Numbered from the stretch's first letter, positions 1 to 9,157 are shown. The stretch: DNA of 29,061 bases from Flavobacteriaceae bacterium (GCA_013003145.1 JABDLH010000071.1:1-29061); one strand, 5' to 3'. Numbers and translations are program-made. Notes: a model not told the origin generated them from the letters alone.

Positions 1-791
1 GTGATAATGGTCAGCATACCATTCTGAGCTCCGGGTTGTCCGGAATATTCCAGGAAGGCTGCTTGTCCATTACTCTCCATCAAGGGTTGGTTAAGCGTAG
101 CATTGATCTGAGCATCCACATTGGCGCCTCCACTTCTAAGCATCATCAGTGCTCGTAATTTAAGTGAATTTGCAAGAATTCTCCAGCTGGCCATATCGCC
201 ACCATAAAACATGTCGCTGTTCGCGGTGATAGCAAAATTACCCTCTGCCGGGCGACTGTCGATCAAAGCAATAGCCTCGTCGTACATATCAACGATCCCG
301 TTAAGGACAACTTGTTGCTCGTCAAATTCCGGTGAAGGAAATTCCTGTCCGTTCAAGGCTTGTGTGAACGGTATTTCTTCCCAGAGGCTGGTTAGCTCGT
401 AAAAGATATGCGCACTCATGATGGTGGCAATAGCATTTACATTATTACTGGTTGAGCCTGCAGCTTCTGCATCGGCTTTCACCAGGGATAGGTTACCGAG
501 GATCTGGTTGTACATCATCCCCCAGGTGTTCCCGGTAAGGAAGATAGAAGTGTTTCCGTTTTTCGGGCTGTTAAAGGTGTCCGAAATATATTGTGAAACA
601 TCAGGGATCCTGGTTCCTAATTCGGTTACCTTCCTGGACGAATACTGTACGAACACGAAAGGCAATACCGCGTTAGGGTCGGCAGAAGTCGCTGCCAACG
701 GATCTGTATTGATATCGAGCTTTTCATCGCAAGACGATAAGGCGCCGAATGCCAATACAAATGAAAGTAGTATATATTTTAATCTTTTCAT
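1..791 (-). CDS. SusD/RagB-family outer-membrane lipoprotein (3' part missing)
   Basis: This is the nutrient-binding lipoprotein partner that caps a SusC-type TonB-dependent transporter on the outer membrane. Reading leftward from the ATG at 791-789 gives 263 codons without a stop, so the C-terminal part lies beyond the window's left edge. The N-terminus is a lipoprotein signal: MKRLKY, a hydrophobic run, then the lipobox LSSC with the cysteine at residue 21, followed by DEKLDINTDP. An N-terminal D-x-N-x-D-P segment after the lipid anchor is usual in this family. Near residue 205-220 the W-R-I-L-A-N-S-L-K-L-R-A helix is the familiar SusD TPR-like segment. It starts 11 bases after the SusC stop, so the two genes are surely co-transcribed. 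The ligand cannot be told; no carbohydrate enzyme is visible beside it. It resembles the SusD-like nutrient-binding subgroup more than starch SusD, which is inference. Confidence 0.92.
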   Translation of the reverse strand, partial: MKRLKYILLSFVLAFGALSSCDEKLDINTDPLAATSADPNAVLPFVFVQYSSRKVTELGTRIPDVSQYISDTFNSPKNGNTSIFLTGNTWGMMYNQILGNLSLVKADAEAAGSTSNNVNAIATIMSAHIFYELTSLWEEIPFTQALNGQEFPSPEFDEQQVVLNGIVDMYDEAIALIDSRPAEGNFAITANSDMFYGGDMASWRILANSLKLRALMMLRSGGANVDAQINATLNQPLMESNGQAAFLEYSGQPGAQNGMLTII

Positions 792-802
792 CTCTATTTT
801 TT

Positions 803-3800
803 TTAGAACGTTAACTTAACATTGAAACCGGCACTCCTGGTAGAAGGAATACTTGCTCTTTCTACACCAAAACCGTCTGCACCGGATCCGAAAAGCGTAG
901 CTTCCGGGTCAATGTGTGGTACTTCGGAATAGATCAGCAGAAGGTTACGTCCTTCTATCCCTACAGACAGGCCTTTGATAAAACCGTCTCCCAGCATGCT
1001 TGAAGGGAAAGTATAGGATAGTCCGGCTTCCCTTAATTTCACATAAGAAGCATCGTAAACGTAAGGCTCGGCTACACTGTTGTCATTGAGCGATGTCCAG
1101 AAATCCTGGGCGTTCAATAAAGGTACGTCATTATCTCTCCTGTCTATAATGTTCCCGTCACCATCCCTGGTAACGATAACACCTTCAGTATCTATAAAGG
1201 TACCTTCACGATTCAACAAGGTTTCCTGAACCAATCCACCTGTTTGTAAAGCTTCAACTGTAGAGGATTTGATAACGCCTCCCCACTTTACATCGGCGGT
1301 AGCATATAGGCTCCATCCTTTGTATGCAAAGCTGTTTACCCAGCCCGCTGTCCAATCCGGTAGAACGGATCCGAGGGTTGTAGCCTCCCCGGCTTGCCTG
1401 CGTCCTGTATTAGGATCGATGATCGGGCGGCCGGTCTCCTCGTCCCTCAGATGCGGGAATGCATATAACTGGAATTCCTCTCCGGGAACCGCTACTACCT
1501 GTACGCTGTTAAATGCCGAAGCGATAACAACACGATCCAGTCCTTCTGTCAGGGAAATCACTTCAGATTCCACCCTTGAGAAGTTCAGCGCGGTATTCCA
1601 GGAGAAATCGCCGGCAACCACAGGTGTGGCATCAATAGCGATCTCGAATCCTTCCTGGTCTACCCGTCCAACGTTTTGCGTTCTGAAGGCAAACCCTGTT
1701 GATTCCGGGATAGGAATATTAAGGATCTGGTTTTCGTTCTTATTATTAAAGTAAGCCATATCTATACCTAACCTGCCGTTGAATAGTTTCAGGTCCAGAC
1801 CAAATTCGTAAGAGGTCTGTTCTTCCGGTAGCAGGTTCTCGGCGGGAATGGTATTGGAAGCCGAGTAAGCCAATGCCCCGTTGAAAGGGAAATTCAGGTT
1901 CAGGCTGTACTGACCTGTAGCCGTAGTCACCGGGTTAAAGTTGAAGTTCAGGAGGTAAGGGTTAGTATCATTACCTACTTGTGCCCAACTGGCCCTGATC
2001 TTACCAAAGGTCAGGAAATCACTGTCTATTCCAAGAGCGTCTGTGAATACAAATGCTAAACTTGCGGATGGATAGAAATAAGAATTGTTATCCTCCGGAA
2101 GGGTTGACGAGTAGTCATTCCTTGCAGTCAGTGTCAAAGTAGCCCAGCTCTTATACCTAAGCTCGGCAGATCCGTAAATACCGAACAGCCTTGATTCTGC
2201 AAAATCACGAACCGGGATGGTCTGTGCTGCGTTGGCAGGGCTGAATAGTTCTGGGATCAGCAGGTCTACACCTTGAATTTGTTGTCTTTCAAAGATCCTT
2301 GAGTTGTACTGCATACCTCCAAGGATATTAAAGCTGAAGTCCTCACCCAGGTCAGTGTCGTAAGTAGCGATCACGTCAGAGGTAAGTTCATTCCTGCGGA
2401 TGTTATCCGAGATGAAATCTCCGAACAATCTTCCGACAGTTCCTTTACTGTTCTCGATCAGTCGACGGTCATCCTGCAAGTCGGCACCTACCCTTGCGGT
2501 AAGGCTGAACTTTTCCCATGGCTTAAAGGTCACCTGGAAATTACCAAAGATACGGTCGTCGTCCCTGTCATTAGCATTTTCATTCCTGATCCAGAATGGG
2601 TTGTTGGTCTGTACACCGTTGTTCCCTGTTATCAGGTTGATCTGGTTGCCACTCTCATCGATCCATGGACGGAACAGTCGCTGGTCCAGCGTGCTGCTGA
2701 AAGAGCTGTAGCTTATAATGTTTGGGTCGTTTGCTCCGGTAGCACCTGTACCGCGACTCTGGGTGGTAGTATATTGTACACTGAATCTTGATTCCAGTTT
2801 CTCGTTGTGCTTCACCCCGGCATTCAGACCGATGGTGATCCTATCCAGGCTGGATCCCGGAAGAATACCGGTCTGGTTGGTGGACGTTAAACTGAGCCTG
2901 TAATCAAATCGCTGGTTGGCATCGGCCACCGCAAAGTTGTTGATCCTGGTAATTCCCGTTTGGAAGAAATCATCTATACCGTTATTAGGAACTGCAGTCA
3001 GTGGTCCTCTTTCTCCGGTAACGGGTAAATTGTTTACGGTTTGACCTACAATCTTTGGACCCCAGTCAAAACCAACCGATCCGGCATCGTACTGGCCGTT
3101 GGTTCCCATGGCGTATTCCTGCTGGTAATCCGGAGTTCTGAATAAGGTCTCGAATCTTGTGGTAGAATTTACGGTTACTTGTGCTCCACCGCCTTCACCG
3201 GAAGCTCCTCGCTTAGTGGTAACGATGATCGCACCACCTGCAGCCCTGGATCCGTAAAGCGCCGTTGCGGCTGCTCCTTTAAGAACGTTGATCGATTCCA
3301 CGTCATCAGGGTTGATGACCGATGCCCCGTTGGCAAAATCCCTTGTTCCTGAGATCCTGCTCCCGTTACCCGGTGTCTGTGAATCGTTGATAAGGACACC
3401 ATCCACAACCCAAAGCGGGTTGTTACGTCCCGATAATGAGGATACCCCACGGATAATGATCTTGGAGGACCCGCCCAGGTTACCACCGGTATTGGTGATC
3501 TGTACCCCGGTAACTTTACCTTGTAGGGAATTAACGATGTTAGTTTCCCTCGCTTTCACCAGCTCTTCGCCTTTAACGATGTCTGTTCCGTAACCCAGGG
3601 TCCTGGTTTCCCTTTGAATACCCAGGGCGGTCACCACTACTTCCTCTAAAGCTTCGGCATCTTCTTCCATTTGAACATCAATGGTGTTTGATGCGCCTAC
3701 TGTTCTTTCTACGGTCTTCTGACCCAAGTAGGTGTATCGCAGGGTCTGGCCTGTACTGGCCATGATGGTATAATTACCATCAAAATCCGTTTGTGTTCCT

Positions 3801-3952
3801 GTGACCGTACCTGCAACGATCACATTAACACCAGGTAAAGGCTCACCGGACTGGTCCGTGACCGTACCTGAAATCGTTTTCTCCTGGGCAAAGGAGAAAC
3901 TCATGACTAAAGCCAGTAATGGCATTAGCATCCAAGTTAATTTAGATTTCAT
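803..3952 (-). CDS. SusC/RagA-family TonB-dependent outer-membrane transporter
   Basis: This is an outer-membrane beta-barrel that imports a nutrient (oligosaccharide or peptide class) with energy from TonB/ExbBD, working with the SusD lipoprotein encoded just downstream. The protein is 1049 residues, usual for the family. Residues 1-22 are a signal peptide ending FSFA. Residues about 26-97 form the carboxypeptidase-regulatory-like domain (ISGTVTDQSGEPLPGVNV onward). A TonB-box-like stretch EEVVVTALG is at 103-111. The plug follows to about 247 and includes the SusC signature around 216-248 (LKGAAATALYGSRAAGG, then IIVTTKRG). The rest is barrel, ending in the aromatic KLTF expected for insertion by the Bam complex. 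The start at 3952 gives the signal peptide directly. It is first in a two-gene minus-strand operon, divergent from the ribosomal cluster. I found no clean TTTG/TAnnTTTG promoter upstream of it. Confidence 0.97.
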   Translation of the reverse strand: MKSKLTWMLMPLLALVMSFSFAQEKTISGTVTDQSGEPLPGVNVIVAGTVTGTQTDFDGNYTIMASTGQTLRYTYLGQKTVERTVGASNTIDVQMEEDAEALEEVVVTALGIQRETRTLGYGTDIVKGEELVKARETNIVNSLQGKVTGVQITNTGGNLGGSSKIIIRGVSSLSGRNNPLWVVDGVLINDSQTPGNGSRISGTRDFANGASVINPDDVESINVLKGAAATALYGSRAAGGAIIVTTKRGASGEGGGAQVTVNSTTRFETLFRTPDYQQEYAMGTNGQYDAGSVGFDWGPKIVGQTVNNLPVTGERGPLTAVPNNGIDDFFQTGITRINNFAVADANQRFDYRLSLTSTNQTGILPGSSLDRITIGLNAGVKHNEKLESRFSVQYTTTQSRGTGATGANDPNIISYSSFSSTLDQRLFRPWIDESGNQINLITGNNGVQTNNPFWIRNENANDRDDDRIFGNFQVTFKPWEKFSLTARVGADLQDDRRLIENSKGTVGRLFGDFISDNIRRNELTSDVIATYDTDLGEDFSFNILGGMQYNSRIFERQQIQGVDLLIPELFSPANAAQTIPVRDFAESRLFGIYGSAELRYKSWATLTLTARNDYSSTLPEDNNSYFYPSASLAFVFTDALGIDSDFLTFGKIRASWAQVGNDTNPYLLNFNFNPVTTATGQYSLNLNFPFNGALAYSASNTIPAENLLPEEQTSYEFGLDLKLFNGRLGIDMAYFNNKNENQILNIPIPESTGFAFRTQNVGRVDQEGFEIAIDATPVVAGDFSWNTALNFSRVESEVISLTEGLDRVVIASAFNSVQVVAVPGEEFQLYAFPHLRDEETGRPIIDPNTGRRQAGEATTLGSVLPDWTAGWVNSFAYKGWSLYATADVKWGGVIKSSTVEALQTGGLVQETLLNREGTFIDTEGVIVTRDGDGNIIDRRDNDVPLLNAQDFWTSLNDNSVAEPYVYDASYVKLREAGLSYTFPSSMLGDGFIKGLSVGIEGRNLLLIYSEVPHIDPEATLFGSGADGFGVERASIPSTRSAGFNVKLTF

Positions 3953-4237
3953 TTATTTGGTTTTTGAATTAGTGGCCACAAAATCTTAATAATTCGTTAA
4001 TAAAACAAGTGATTTTTCACAAATTATTGGGAATTACATAATTGGATCCGGAATCTCAAGGGTCAAAATTCCCGATCTGTGATTAAAGGTGTTAATTGGT
4101 TCGGAATTTTTTAAGTCTATTAACAAAGCGGCAGAGAGTGAAATTGCTGTGATTGAATAAAATTATGCTATGCGTCTTGGAGCGATGAAAAGGTATTTAG
4201 GCGTGTGAAAATGATGAAGTACAGATCCCCGGATTTA

Positions 4238-4256
4238 TACCTTATATATATAGGTA
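4238..4256. repeat. Imperfect palindrome with TA-repeat centre
   Basis: Arms TACCT (4238-4242) and AGGTA (4252-4256) flank a nine-base TA-rich centre, and five A follow directly. It lies about 80 bases upstream of the rpsL -33 element and about 285 bases upstream of SusC. It could be a regulator site or a weak terminator on the minus strand; nothing in the sequence decides between these. Confidence 0.4.
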
Positions 4257-4333
4257 AAAAAGATCTTTGGGGTGGAAGGCCTGAGCTTAATTCTGAGCCT
4301 GCGTAAAAAAATGAGAAATTTAATGGCTTAGCA

Positions 4334-4364
4334 TTTGAATTATAATGAATTATTCCTACATTTG
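4334..4364 (+). promoter_or_regulatory. Bacteroidota-type promoter for the rpsL-led cluster
   Basis: TTTG at 4334-4337 is followed by exactly 19 bases and then TACATTTG at 4357-4364, a full match to the Bacteroidota -33 (TTTG) and -7 (TAnnTTTG) elements. Transcription would begin near 4370, leaving a leader of about 38 bases before the S12 start at 4408. This also rules out a start codon at 4345, which would lie upstream of the transcript. Confidence 0.75.
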
Positions 4365-4407
4365 CCAGCCCTTAAAAGAGGGGATTATATTAGACATAAA
4401 TTATAGT

Positions 4408-4782
4408 ATGCCAACAATTTCACAATTAGTACGAAAAGGAAGGGCCACAATTACCAAGAAGAGTAAATCGGCTGCTTTAGATTCGTGCCCCCAGCGAAGA
4501 GGGGTGTGTACACGTGTGTATACCACTACACCAAAGAAACCAAACTCTGCTATGCGTAAAGTAGCAAGGGTAAGGTTGACTAACGGTAAAGAGGTAAACG
4601 CGTACATCCCAGGTGAGGGACACAATCTGCAGGAGCACTCGATAGTATTGGTTAGAGGCGGAAGGGTGAAAGATTTGCCAGGAGTTAGATACCACATCGT
4701 AAGAGGTGCTTTGGATACGGCAGGAGTTGCCGGGAGAACCCAACGACGATCTAAGTACGGAGCAAAACGCCCTAAAAAGTAA
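4408..4782 (+). CDS. rpsL: 30S ribosomal protein S12 (uS12)
   Basis: S12 sits at the decoding centre of the 30S subunit and affects accuracy. The ATG at 4408 gives 124 residues starting [11 protein letters not shown], the universal start and length. An in-frame ATG at 4345 would add 21 unrelated residues and lies upstream of the predicted transcript start. TPKKPNS at residues 41-47 has Lys43, and Lys88 is in [11 protein letters not shown]. Both are the wild-type lysines, whose replacement is the classic route to streptomycin resistance, so the allele looks streptomycin-sensitive. Asp89 is the residue that is methylthiolated in E. coli. It is the first gene of the cluster, 22 bases before S7. 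Confidence 0.98.
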   Translation: MPTISQLVRKGRATITKKSKSAALDSCPQRRGVCTRVYTTTPKKPNSAMRKVARVRLTNGKEVNAYIPGEGHNLQEHSIVLVRGGRVKDLPGVRYHIVRGALDTAGVAGRTQRRSKYGAKRPKK

Positions 4783-4804
4783 TTTGAACTTTTAAGTTGA
4801 AGAG

Positions 4805-5281
4805 ATGAGAAAAAGACAGGCAAAGAAGCGGCCTCTTTTACCGGATCCAAGATTCAATGACCAGTTGGTAACTAGGTTTGTGAATATGATGATGTGGGAC
4901 GGGAAAAAATCCGTAGCCTTTAAAGTGTTCTACGATGCAATGGATATCGTAGAGGAAAAAAAGACGGACGACGAGAAGTCGGCCCTGGAACATTGGAAAG
5001 AAGCGTTGTCTAACGTGATGCCTCACGTAGAAGTGCGAAGCCGCCGAGTAGGTGGTGCTACCTTCCAGATCCCGATGCAGATTCGTCCGGACAGGAAGAT
5101 TTCTACCGCGATGAAATGGTTGATCCTTTATGCGCGTAAAAGGAACGAGAAATCGATGGCCCTTAGGTTGGCTAACGAGGTCCTTGCAGCTGCCAAAGAA
5201 GAAGGTGCTGCCGTTAAGAAGCGTGTGGATACTCATAAGATGGCAGAAGCGAATAAAGCATTTTCCCACTTTAGATTTTAA
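4805..5281 (+). CDS. rpsG: 30S ribosomal protein S7 (uS7)
   Basis: S7 is a primary assembly protein of the 30S head and lines the E-site. The 158-residue product starts [17 protein letters not shown] and contains the family's conserved [16 protein letters not shown] segment, with RPDRK and the helix AMKWLI after it. It ends in AFSHFRF; the E. coli K-12 C-terminal extension is absent. It lies between S12 (22 bases) and EF-G (8 bases), the standard str order. In E. coli S7 represses its own operon; no comparable S12-S7 leader is visible in this short gap. Confidence 0.98.
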   Translation: MRKRQAKKRPLLPDPRFNDQLVTRFVNMMMWDGKKSVAFKVFYDAMDIVEEKKTDDEKSALEHWKEALSNVMPHVEVRSRRVGGATFQIPMQIRPDRKISTAMKWLILYARKRNEKSMALRLANEVLAAAKEEGAAVKKRVDTHKMAEANKAFSHFRF

Positions 5282-5289
5282 TTACTGAA

Positions 5290-7416
5290 ATGGCAAGAGA
5301 TTTAAAATATACAAGAAATATAGGGATCGCGGCTCACATTGATGCCGGTAAAACGACCACTACGGAACGTATCCTTTTCTATACGGGTGTAAGCCACAAG
5401 ATTGGAGAAGTTCACGATGGTGCTGCGACCATGGACTGGATGGAGCAAGAGAAGGAGCGTGGTATTACCATTACTTCAGCAGCTACTACCTGTACCTGGA
5501 ACTTCCCGATGAAAAACGGACAGGTCGTAGATGAGACCAAGCCGTATAACTTTAACATTATTGATACCCCCGGTCACGTTGACTTTACCGTAGAGGTGAA
5601 CCGTTCATTGCGTGTACTTGATGGGTTGGTATTTCTTTTCAGTGCGGTAGACGGGGTAGAGCCTCAGTCTGAGACCAACTGGAGGCTTGCTGACAACTAC
5701 AAGGTGCCACGTATCGGGTTCGTTAATAAAATGGACCGCCAGGGATCTAACTTCCTGAACGTGTGTAAGCAAGTTCGCGAGATGTTGAAGTCTAACGCGG
5801 TGCCAATCGTTCTTCCTATCGGTGATGAAGCGGATTTCCGCGGAATCGTTGACCTGGTTAAGAACCGTGCGATCGTATGGCATGAGGACAATTACGGATC
5901 TACTTTTGACGAGATCGATATCCCTGAGGATATGGTGGCAGAAGTAAAGGAGTACCGTGCTCACCTGATCGAGGCAGTTGCTGAATACGATGAAAACCTG
6001 ATGGAGAAGTTCTTCGAAGATGAAGACTCTATCACTGAAGAGGAAGTACACGCTGCATTACGTGCTGCCGTTATGGACATGAGCATCATCCCGATGATCT
6101 GTGGTTCTTCCTTTAAGAATAAAGGGGTACAGTTCCTATTAGACGCTGTATGCCGATACCTTCCTTCGCCTATCGATAAAGATGCGATTGTAGGTGTGAA
6201 CCCAGATACTGGGAAAGAAGAAAAAAGAAATCCTGATCCTAAAGAGCCTTTCGCGGCACTTGCTTTCAAGATCGCTACAGACCCCTTTGTTGGTCGTCTT
6301 GCTTTCTTCAGGGCTTATTCCGGAAGACTTGATGCGGGTTCTTACGTACTGAACAATCGTTCCGGTAACAAAGAGCGTATCTCAAGGATCTACCAAATGC
6401 ACTCTAACAAGCAGAACGCTGTAGATTTCATCAACGCTGGTGATATCGGGGCTGCAGTAGGATTTAAGGATATTAAGACAGGAGATACCCTGACTTCTGA
6501 GAAACACCCTCTTGTTTTAGAGAGCATGGATTTCCCAGACCCGGTAATCGGTATCGCTGTTGAGCCTAAAACTAAGGCTGATGTGGATAAGATGGGTATG
6601 GCTCTTGCTAAGTTAGCGGAAGAGGATCCAACTTTCCAGGTTAAGACCGATGAGGCTTCAGGACAGACCATCATCTCCGGAATGGGAGAGTTGCACCTGG
6701 ACATTATTGTAGACCGTATGCGTAGGGAGTTCAAGGTTGAGTTAAACCAAGGACAACCGCAGGTGGAATACAAGGAAGCTATCACTAAGCAGGCGAACCA
6801 CAGAGAGGTTTATAAGAAGCAGACTGGTGGTCGTGGTAAATTCGCGGATATCGTCTTTACTCTTGAGCCGGCTGAAGAAGGTAAGCCAGGACTGGAATTT
6901 GTGAACACTATTAAAGGTGGTAACATTCCTAAGGAATTTGTCCCATCTGTCGAGAAAGGATTCAAGGAAGCCATGAAAAACGGGCCATTGGCCGGATTTG
7001 AAATGGACGCCATGAAGGTTACCTTAAAAGACGGATCTTTCCACCCTGTGGATTCTGACCAGTTATCATTTGAGCTGGCGGCTAAACTAGGGTACAAAGA
7101 GGCGGCTAAAGCTGCAGGAGCAGTATTAATGGAGCCGATCATGAAATTGGAAGTACTTACCCCGGAAGAAAACATGGGTGATATTGTTGGAGACCTTAAC
7201 CGTCGACGCGGACAGGTAAACAATATGTCTGACCGTGCCGGAGCTAAGGTGATCAAGGCTGATGTTCCATTATCTGAGATGTTCGGTTACGTAACCTCGT
7301 TACGTACACTATCATCCGGTAGGGCAACTTCAACCATGGAGTTCTCTCACTACGCAGAGACCCCTTCCAATATTGCAGAAGAAGTTATTAAGGCAGCTAA
7401 AGGCGTAACCGCTTAA
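5290..7416 (+). CDS. fusA: Translation elongation factor G (EF-G)
   Basis: EF-G is the ribosomal translocation GTPase, also used in recycling. The 708-residue length is typical. GTPase motifs are in order: P-loop AHIDAGKT (15-22), switch I RGITI (57-61), DTPGH (92-96, with the catalytic His96) and NKMD (146-149). Domain II follows at about 310-400, then domains III-V; domain IV contains [11 protein letters not shown] and the SDQLSFELA region, and domain V contains the RRRGQ loop. It sits between S7 and S10 with gaps of 8 and 11 bases. No tuf gene follows it, unlike the E. coli str operon. All catalytic motifs are intact, so this is canonical EF-G and not an EF-G2 or TetM-type paralogue. Confidence 0.98.
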   Translation: MARDLKYTRNIGIAAHIDAGKTTTTERILFYTGVSHKIGEVHDGAATMDWMEQEKERGITITSAATTCTWNFPMKNGQVVDETKPYNFNIIDTPGHVDFTVEVNRSLRVLDGLVFLFSAVDGVEPQSETNWRLADNYKVPRIGFVNKMDRQGSNFLNVCKQVREMLKSNAVPIVLPIGDEADFRGIVDLVKNRAIVWHEDNYGSTFDEIDIPEDMVAEVKEYRAHLIEAVAEYDENLMEKFFEDEDSITEEEVHAALRAAVMDMSIIPMICGSSFKNKGVQFLLDAVCRYLPSPIDKDAIVGVNPDTGKEEKRNPDPKEPFAALAFKIATDPFVGRLAFFRAYSGRLDAGSYVLNNRSGNKERISRIYQMHSNKQNAVDFINAGDIGAAVGFKDIKTGDTLTSEKHPLVLESMDFPDPVIGIAVEPKTKADVDKMGMALAKLAEEDPTFQVKTDEASGQTIISGMGELHLDIIVDRMRREFKVELNQGQPQVEYKEAITKQANHREVYKKQTGGRGKFADIVFTLEPAEEGKPGLEFVNTIKGGNIPKEFVPSVEKGFKEAMKNGPLAGFEMDAMKVTLKDGSFHPVDSDQLSFELAAKLGYKEAAKAAGAVLMEPIMKLEVLTPEENMGDIVGDLNRRRGQVNNMSDRAGAKVIKADVPLSEMFGYVTSLRTLSSGRATSTMEFSHYAETPSNIAEEVIKAAKGVTA

Positions 7417-7427
7417 AATTTAGGTAG

Positions 7428-7733
7428 ATGAGTCAAAAAATTAGAATAAAACTGAAATCTTACGATCACAACCTGGTAGACAAGTCTGCTGAGAAGATCG
7501 TAAAAACGGTAAAGACTACCGGTGCAGTGGTTACGGGACCAATTCCACTTCCAACGCACAAGAAGATCTTTACGGTGCTTCGTTCACCTCACGTGAACAA
7601 GAAGAGTAGGGAGCAATTTGAGCTTAGTTCTTACAAAAGGCTGCTCGATATTTACAGCTCCTCGTCCAAGACCATCGATGCGCTGATGAAGCTAGAGCTT
7701 CCCAGTGGTGTTGAGGTCGAGATCAAAGTGTGA
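7428..7733 (+). CDS. rpsJ: 30S ribosomal protein S10 (uS10)
   Basis: S10 is a 30S head protein that also serves as NusE in antitermination. The 101-residue product starts [14 protein letters not shown] and has the conserved [26 protein letters not shown] loop region (read here in two halves, [15 protein letters not shown] and [11 protein letters not shown]) and the [20 protein letters not shown] tail. It follows fusA by 11 bases and so is the last gene of the str part. A 167-base structured gap with a terminator-like hairpin then separates it from L3. In E. coli S10 opens its own operon and is read together with L3; here that link is interrupted. Confidence 0.98.
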   Translation: MSQKIRIKLKSYDHNLVDKSAEKIVKTVKTTGAVVTGPIPLPTHKKIFTVLRSPHVNKKSREQFELSSYKRLLDIYSSSSKTIDALMKLELPSGVEVEIKV

Positions 7734-7747
7734 GGCTGACACCTGGC

Positions 7748-7765
7748 GAAAGACGATAGTCTTTC
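7748..7765 (+). other. RNA stem-loop after rpsJ
   Basis: GAAAGAC-GATA-GTCTTTC forms a perfect 7-bp stem with a four-base loop, 14 bases after the S10 stop. It has no T-run of its own, so it is not a terminator. An outer GACA (7738-7741) and TGTC (7772-7775) could enclose it, and CCT-GA-GCG-TTT-CGC-G-AGG just downstream can form a second small hairpin. With the terminator-like stem at 7819 this makes a compact structured leader before L3. Confidence 0.55.
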
Positions 7766-7818
7766 TTAACATGTCCTGAGCGTTTCGCGAGGGAAAAACG
7801 GTAACAAAAATAGATTCG

Positions 7819-7848
7819 GGGTCGAATTATTTTTGACCCTGTTTTTTT
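7819..7848 (+). terminator. Intrinsic terminator or attenuator between rpsJ and rplC
   Basis: GGGTCGAA (7819-7826) pairs with TTTGACCC (7832-7839) around a TTATT loop: 8 bp including one G-T wobble. TG and then seven T (7842-7848) follow. This is the layout of a rho-independent terminator, inside what is otherwise one ribosomal protein cluster. It either ends the rpsL-rpsG-fusA-rpsJ transcript or attenuates transcription into L3. The right arm overlaps a TAnnTTTG string (7828-7835), so a promoter here cannot be excluded. Confidence 0.7.
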
Positions 7849-7900
7849 GCTTCAAAGAGAAGCAGTTTTAAATAAATGTAATCAATTAATTAATTAAAGT

Positions 7901-8521
7901 ATGTCTGGGTTAATAGGAAGAAAAGTAGGCATGACCAGCATTTTCGACGAGAATGGAAAGAACGTTCCATGTACGGTGATCGAAGCTGGACCATGTGTAG
8001 TTACCCAAGTCAGAACCGAAGAGGTCGACGGGTATTTTGCCCTTCAGCTTGGTTTCGATGACAAGGCAGAAAAGCGTGCTAATAATGCCGAAAAAGGGCA
8101 TTATAAGAAAGCAGGCGTTTCTCCCAAGAAAAAAGTCGAGGAATTCAAGTATTTTGAAGAGGGTAGGTTTAAACTGGGAGAAACAATAAGCGTTGATCTT
8201 TTCCAGGAAGGTGATTTTGTAGACGTATGTGCTACCTCTAAAGGAAAAGGATTCCAGGGGGTTGTAAAACGTCATGGATTCGGCGGAGTTGGGCAGGCCA
8301 CACACGGTCAGCATAACCGTCTACGTGCTCCAGGATCTATTGGAGCTGCATCTACACCATCTAGGGTATTTAAAGGAATGAAGATGGCCGGCCGTATGGG
8401 TGGCGAGCGCGTCACTGTTCAGAACCTCAGGGTACTGAAAGTGGTTCCAGAGAAGAACCTTTTGGTTTTAAAGGGTTGTGTGCCCGGTCATAAGAACGCT
8501 TACATAACGATCGAGAAATAA
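7901..8521 (+). CDS. rplC: 50S ribosomal protein L3 (uL3)
   Basis: L3 is an early assembly protein of the 50S subunit; its extended loop reaches the peptidyl transferase centre. The 206-residue product starts [15 protein letters not shown]. It has the signature [15 protein letters not shown], then [11 protein letters not shown]; the glutamine in that segment is the site methylated by PrmB in E. coli. The start is preceded by an AT-rich leader (TTAATTAATTAAAGT) with no Shine-Dalgarno sequence. It opens the L3-L4-L23-L2 run after the structured gap. Its TAA stop shares one base with the L4 start (TAATG at 8519-8523), so L4 translation is probably coupled. Confidence 0.98.
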   Translation: MSGLIGRKVGMTSIFDENGKNVPCTVIEAGPCVVTQVRTEEVDGYFALQLGFDDKAEKRANNAEKGHYKKAGVSPKKKVEEFKYFEEGRFKLGETISVDLFQEGDFVDVCATSKGKGFQGVVKRHGFGGVGQATHGQHNRLRAPGSIGAASTPSRVFKGMKMAGRMGGERVTVQNLRVLKVVPEKNLLVLKGCVPGHKNAYITIEK

Positions 8522-9153
8522 TGAAGGTAGCAGTTTTAGATATCAAAGGAAAAGAGACAGGGAGAAAGGTAGACCTTTCCGATGCTGTTTTCAAGATAGA
8601 GCCCAATGAGCACGCCATTTACCTGGATGTAAAGCAGTACCTGGCGCACCAGCGTCAAGGAACTCACCAGTCAAAAGAGCGTGGAGCCATTGCGGGTAGT
8701 ACCAGGAAGATCAAAAAACAAAAAGGTACAGGTACCGCAAGGGCCGGTAGTATCAAGTCACCTATCTTCAGGGGTGGGGGTCGAATTTTTGGTCCAAGAA
8801 GCAAGGATTACAGCCAGAAACTGAACAAGAACGTTAAGCGTCTTGCCAGGAAATCTGCCCTTAGCATCAAAGCCCAGGAGAACTCTCTTATGGTCATCGA
8901 GGATTTCAATTTTGAAGCTCCGAAAACCAAAGATTTCATCCAGGTGCTAAAGTCCTTAGGACTGGAGGATAAAAAGTCCCTGATAGTATTGGGCGATTCA
9001 AATAATAACGTATATTTGTCGTCGCGCAATTTAACCCGCACTGAAGTTGTAACTAACTCAGAACTAAGTACTTATAAGATTCTGAATGCTCAGAACGTAG
9101 TGCTTCTGGAGGGTTCCCTGGAAGGAATAGAATCGAATCTTAGCAAATCGTAA
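8521..9153 (+). CDS. rplD: 50S ribosomal protein L4 (uL4)
   Basis: L4 binds 23S rRNA domain I early in assembly and extends a loop into the exit tunnel. In E. coli it also represses the S10 operon through the leader RNA. The 210-residue product has the conserved tunnel-loop region [17 protein letters not shown], followed by [13 protein letters not shown]. The start overlaps the L3 stop by one base. The later part ([16 protein letters not shown]) is the usual Rossmann-like half. If the structured S10-L3 gap is an autoregulatory leader, L4 is the first protein to test as its ligand; that is inference by analogy with E. coli. Confidence 0.98.
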   Translation: MKVAVLDIKGKETGRKVDLSDAVFKIEPNEHAIYLDVKQYLAHQRQGTHQSKERGAIAGSTRKIKKQKGTGTARAGSIKSPIFRGGGRIFGPRSKDYSQKLNKNVKRLARKSALSIKAQENSLMVIEDFNFEAPKTKDFIQVLKSLGLEDKKSLIVLGDSNNNVYLSSRNLTRTEVVTNSELSTYKILNAQNVVLLEGSLEGIESNLSKS

Positions 9154-9157
9154 GAAG

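Larger units (their letters stand above)
3953..4407. other. Divergent intergenic region between SusC and rpsL
   Basis: This 455-base AT-rich stretch holds no convincing gene. Its right end carries the rpsL promoter (4334-4364). It also has a near-palindrome at 4238-4256 and a short direct repeat CTGAGC at 4281-4286 and 4293-4298, spaced by TTAATT. On the minus strand, for SusC, the best promoter-like string is TAATTTG (4026-4020), one base short of the consensus spacing and without a TTTG partner, so I do not call a promoter there. Confidence 0.8.

Noticed and set aside
211..819. Plus-strand frames at 211-402 and 418-819
   Set aside because: They are antisense to the SusD lipoprotein, whose own frame has a lipobox, family motifs and no stops.
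4345..4407. Upstream ATG at 4345 as the S12 start
   Set aside because: It lies upstream of the predicted transcription start near 4370 and would add residues unlike any S12; 4408 gives the universal 124-residue protein.
4401..4850. Long minus-strand open frames across rpsL, rpsG and fusA (for example 4401-4850 and 4838-5269)
   Set aside because: They lie wholly antisense to highly conserved ribosomal genes, resemble no family and are explained by codon bias on the other strand.
7745..7754. GGCGAAAGAC in the S10-L3 gap matching a conserved 23S rRNA domain II segment, as possible rRNA mimicry
   Set aside because: A ten-base match between a 167-base gap and a 2.9-kb rRNA is expected about half the time by chance, and the surrounding sequence does not match.
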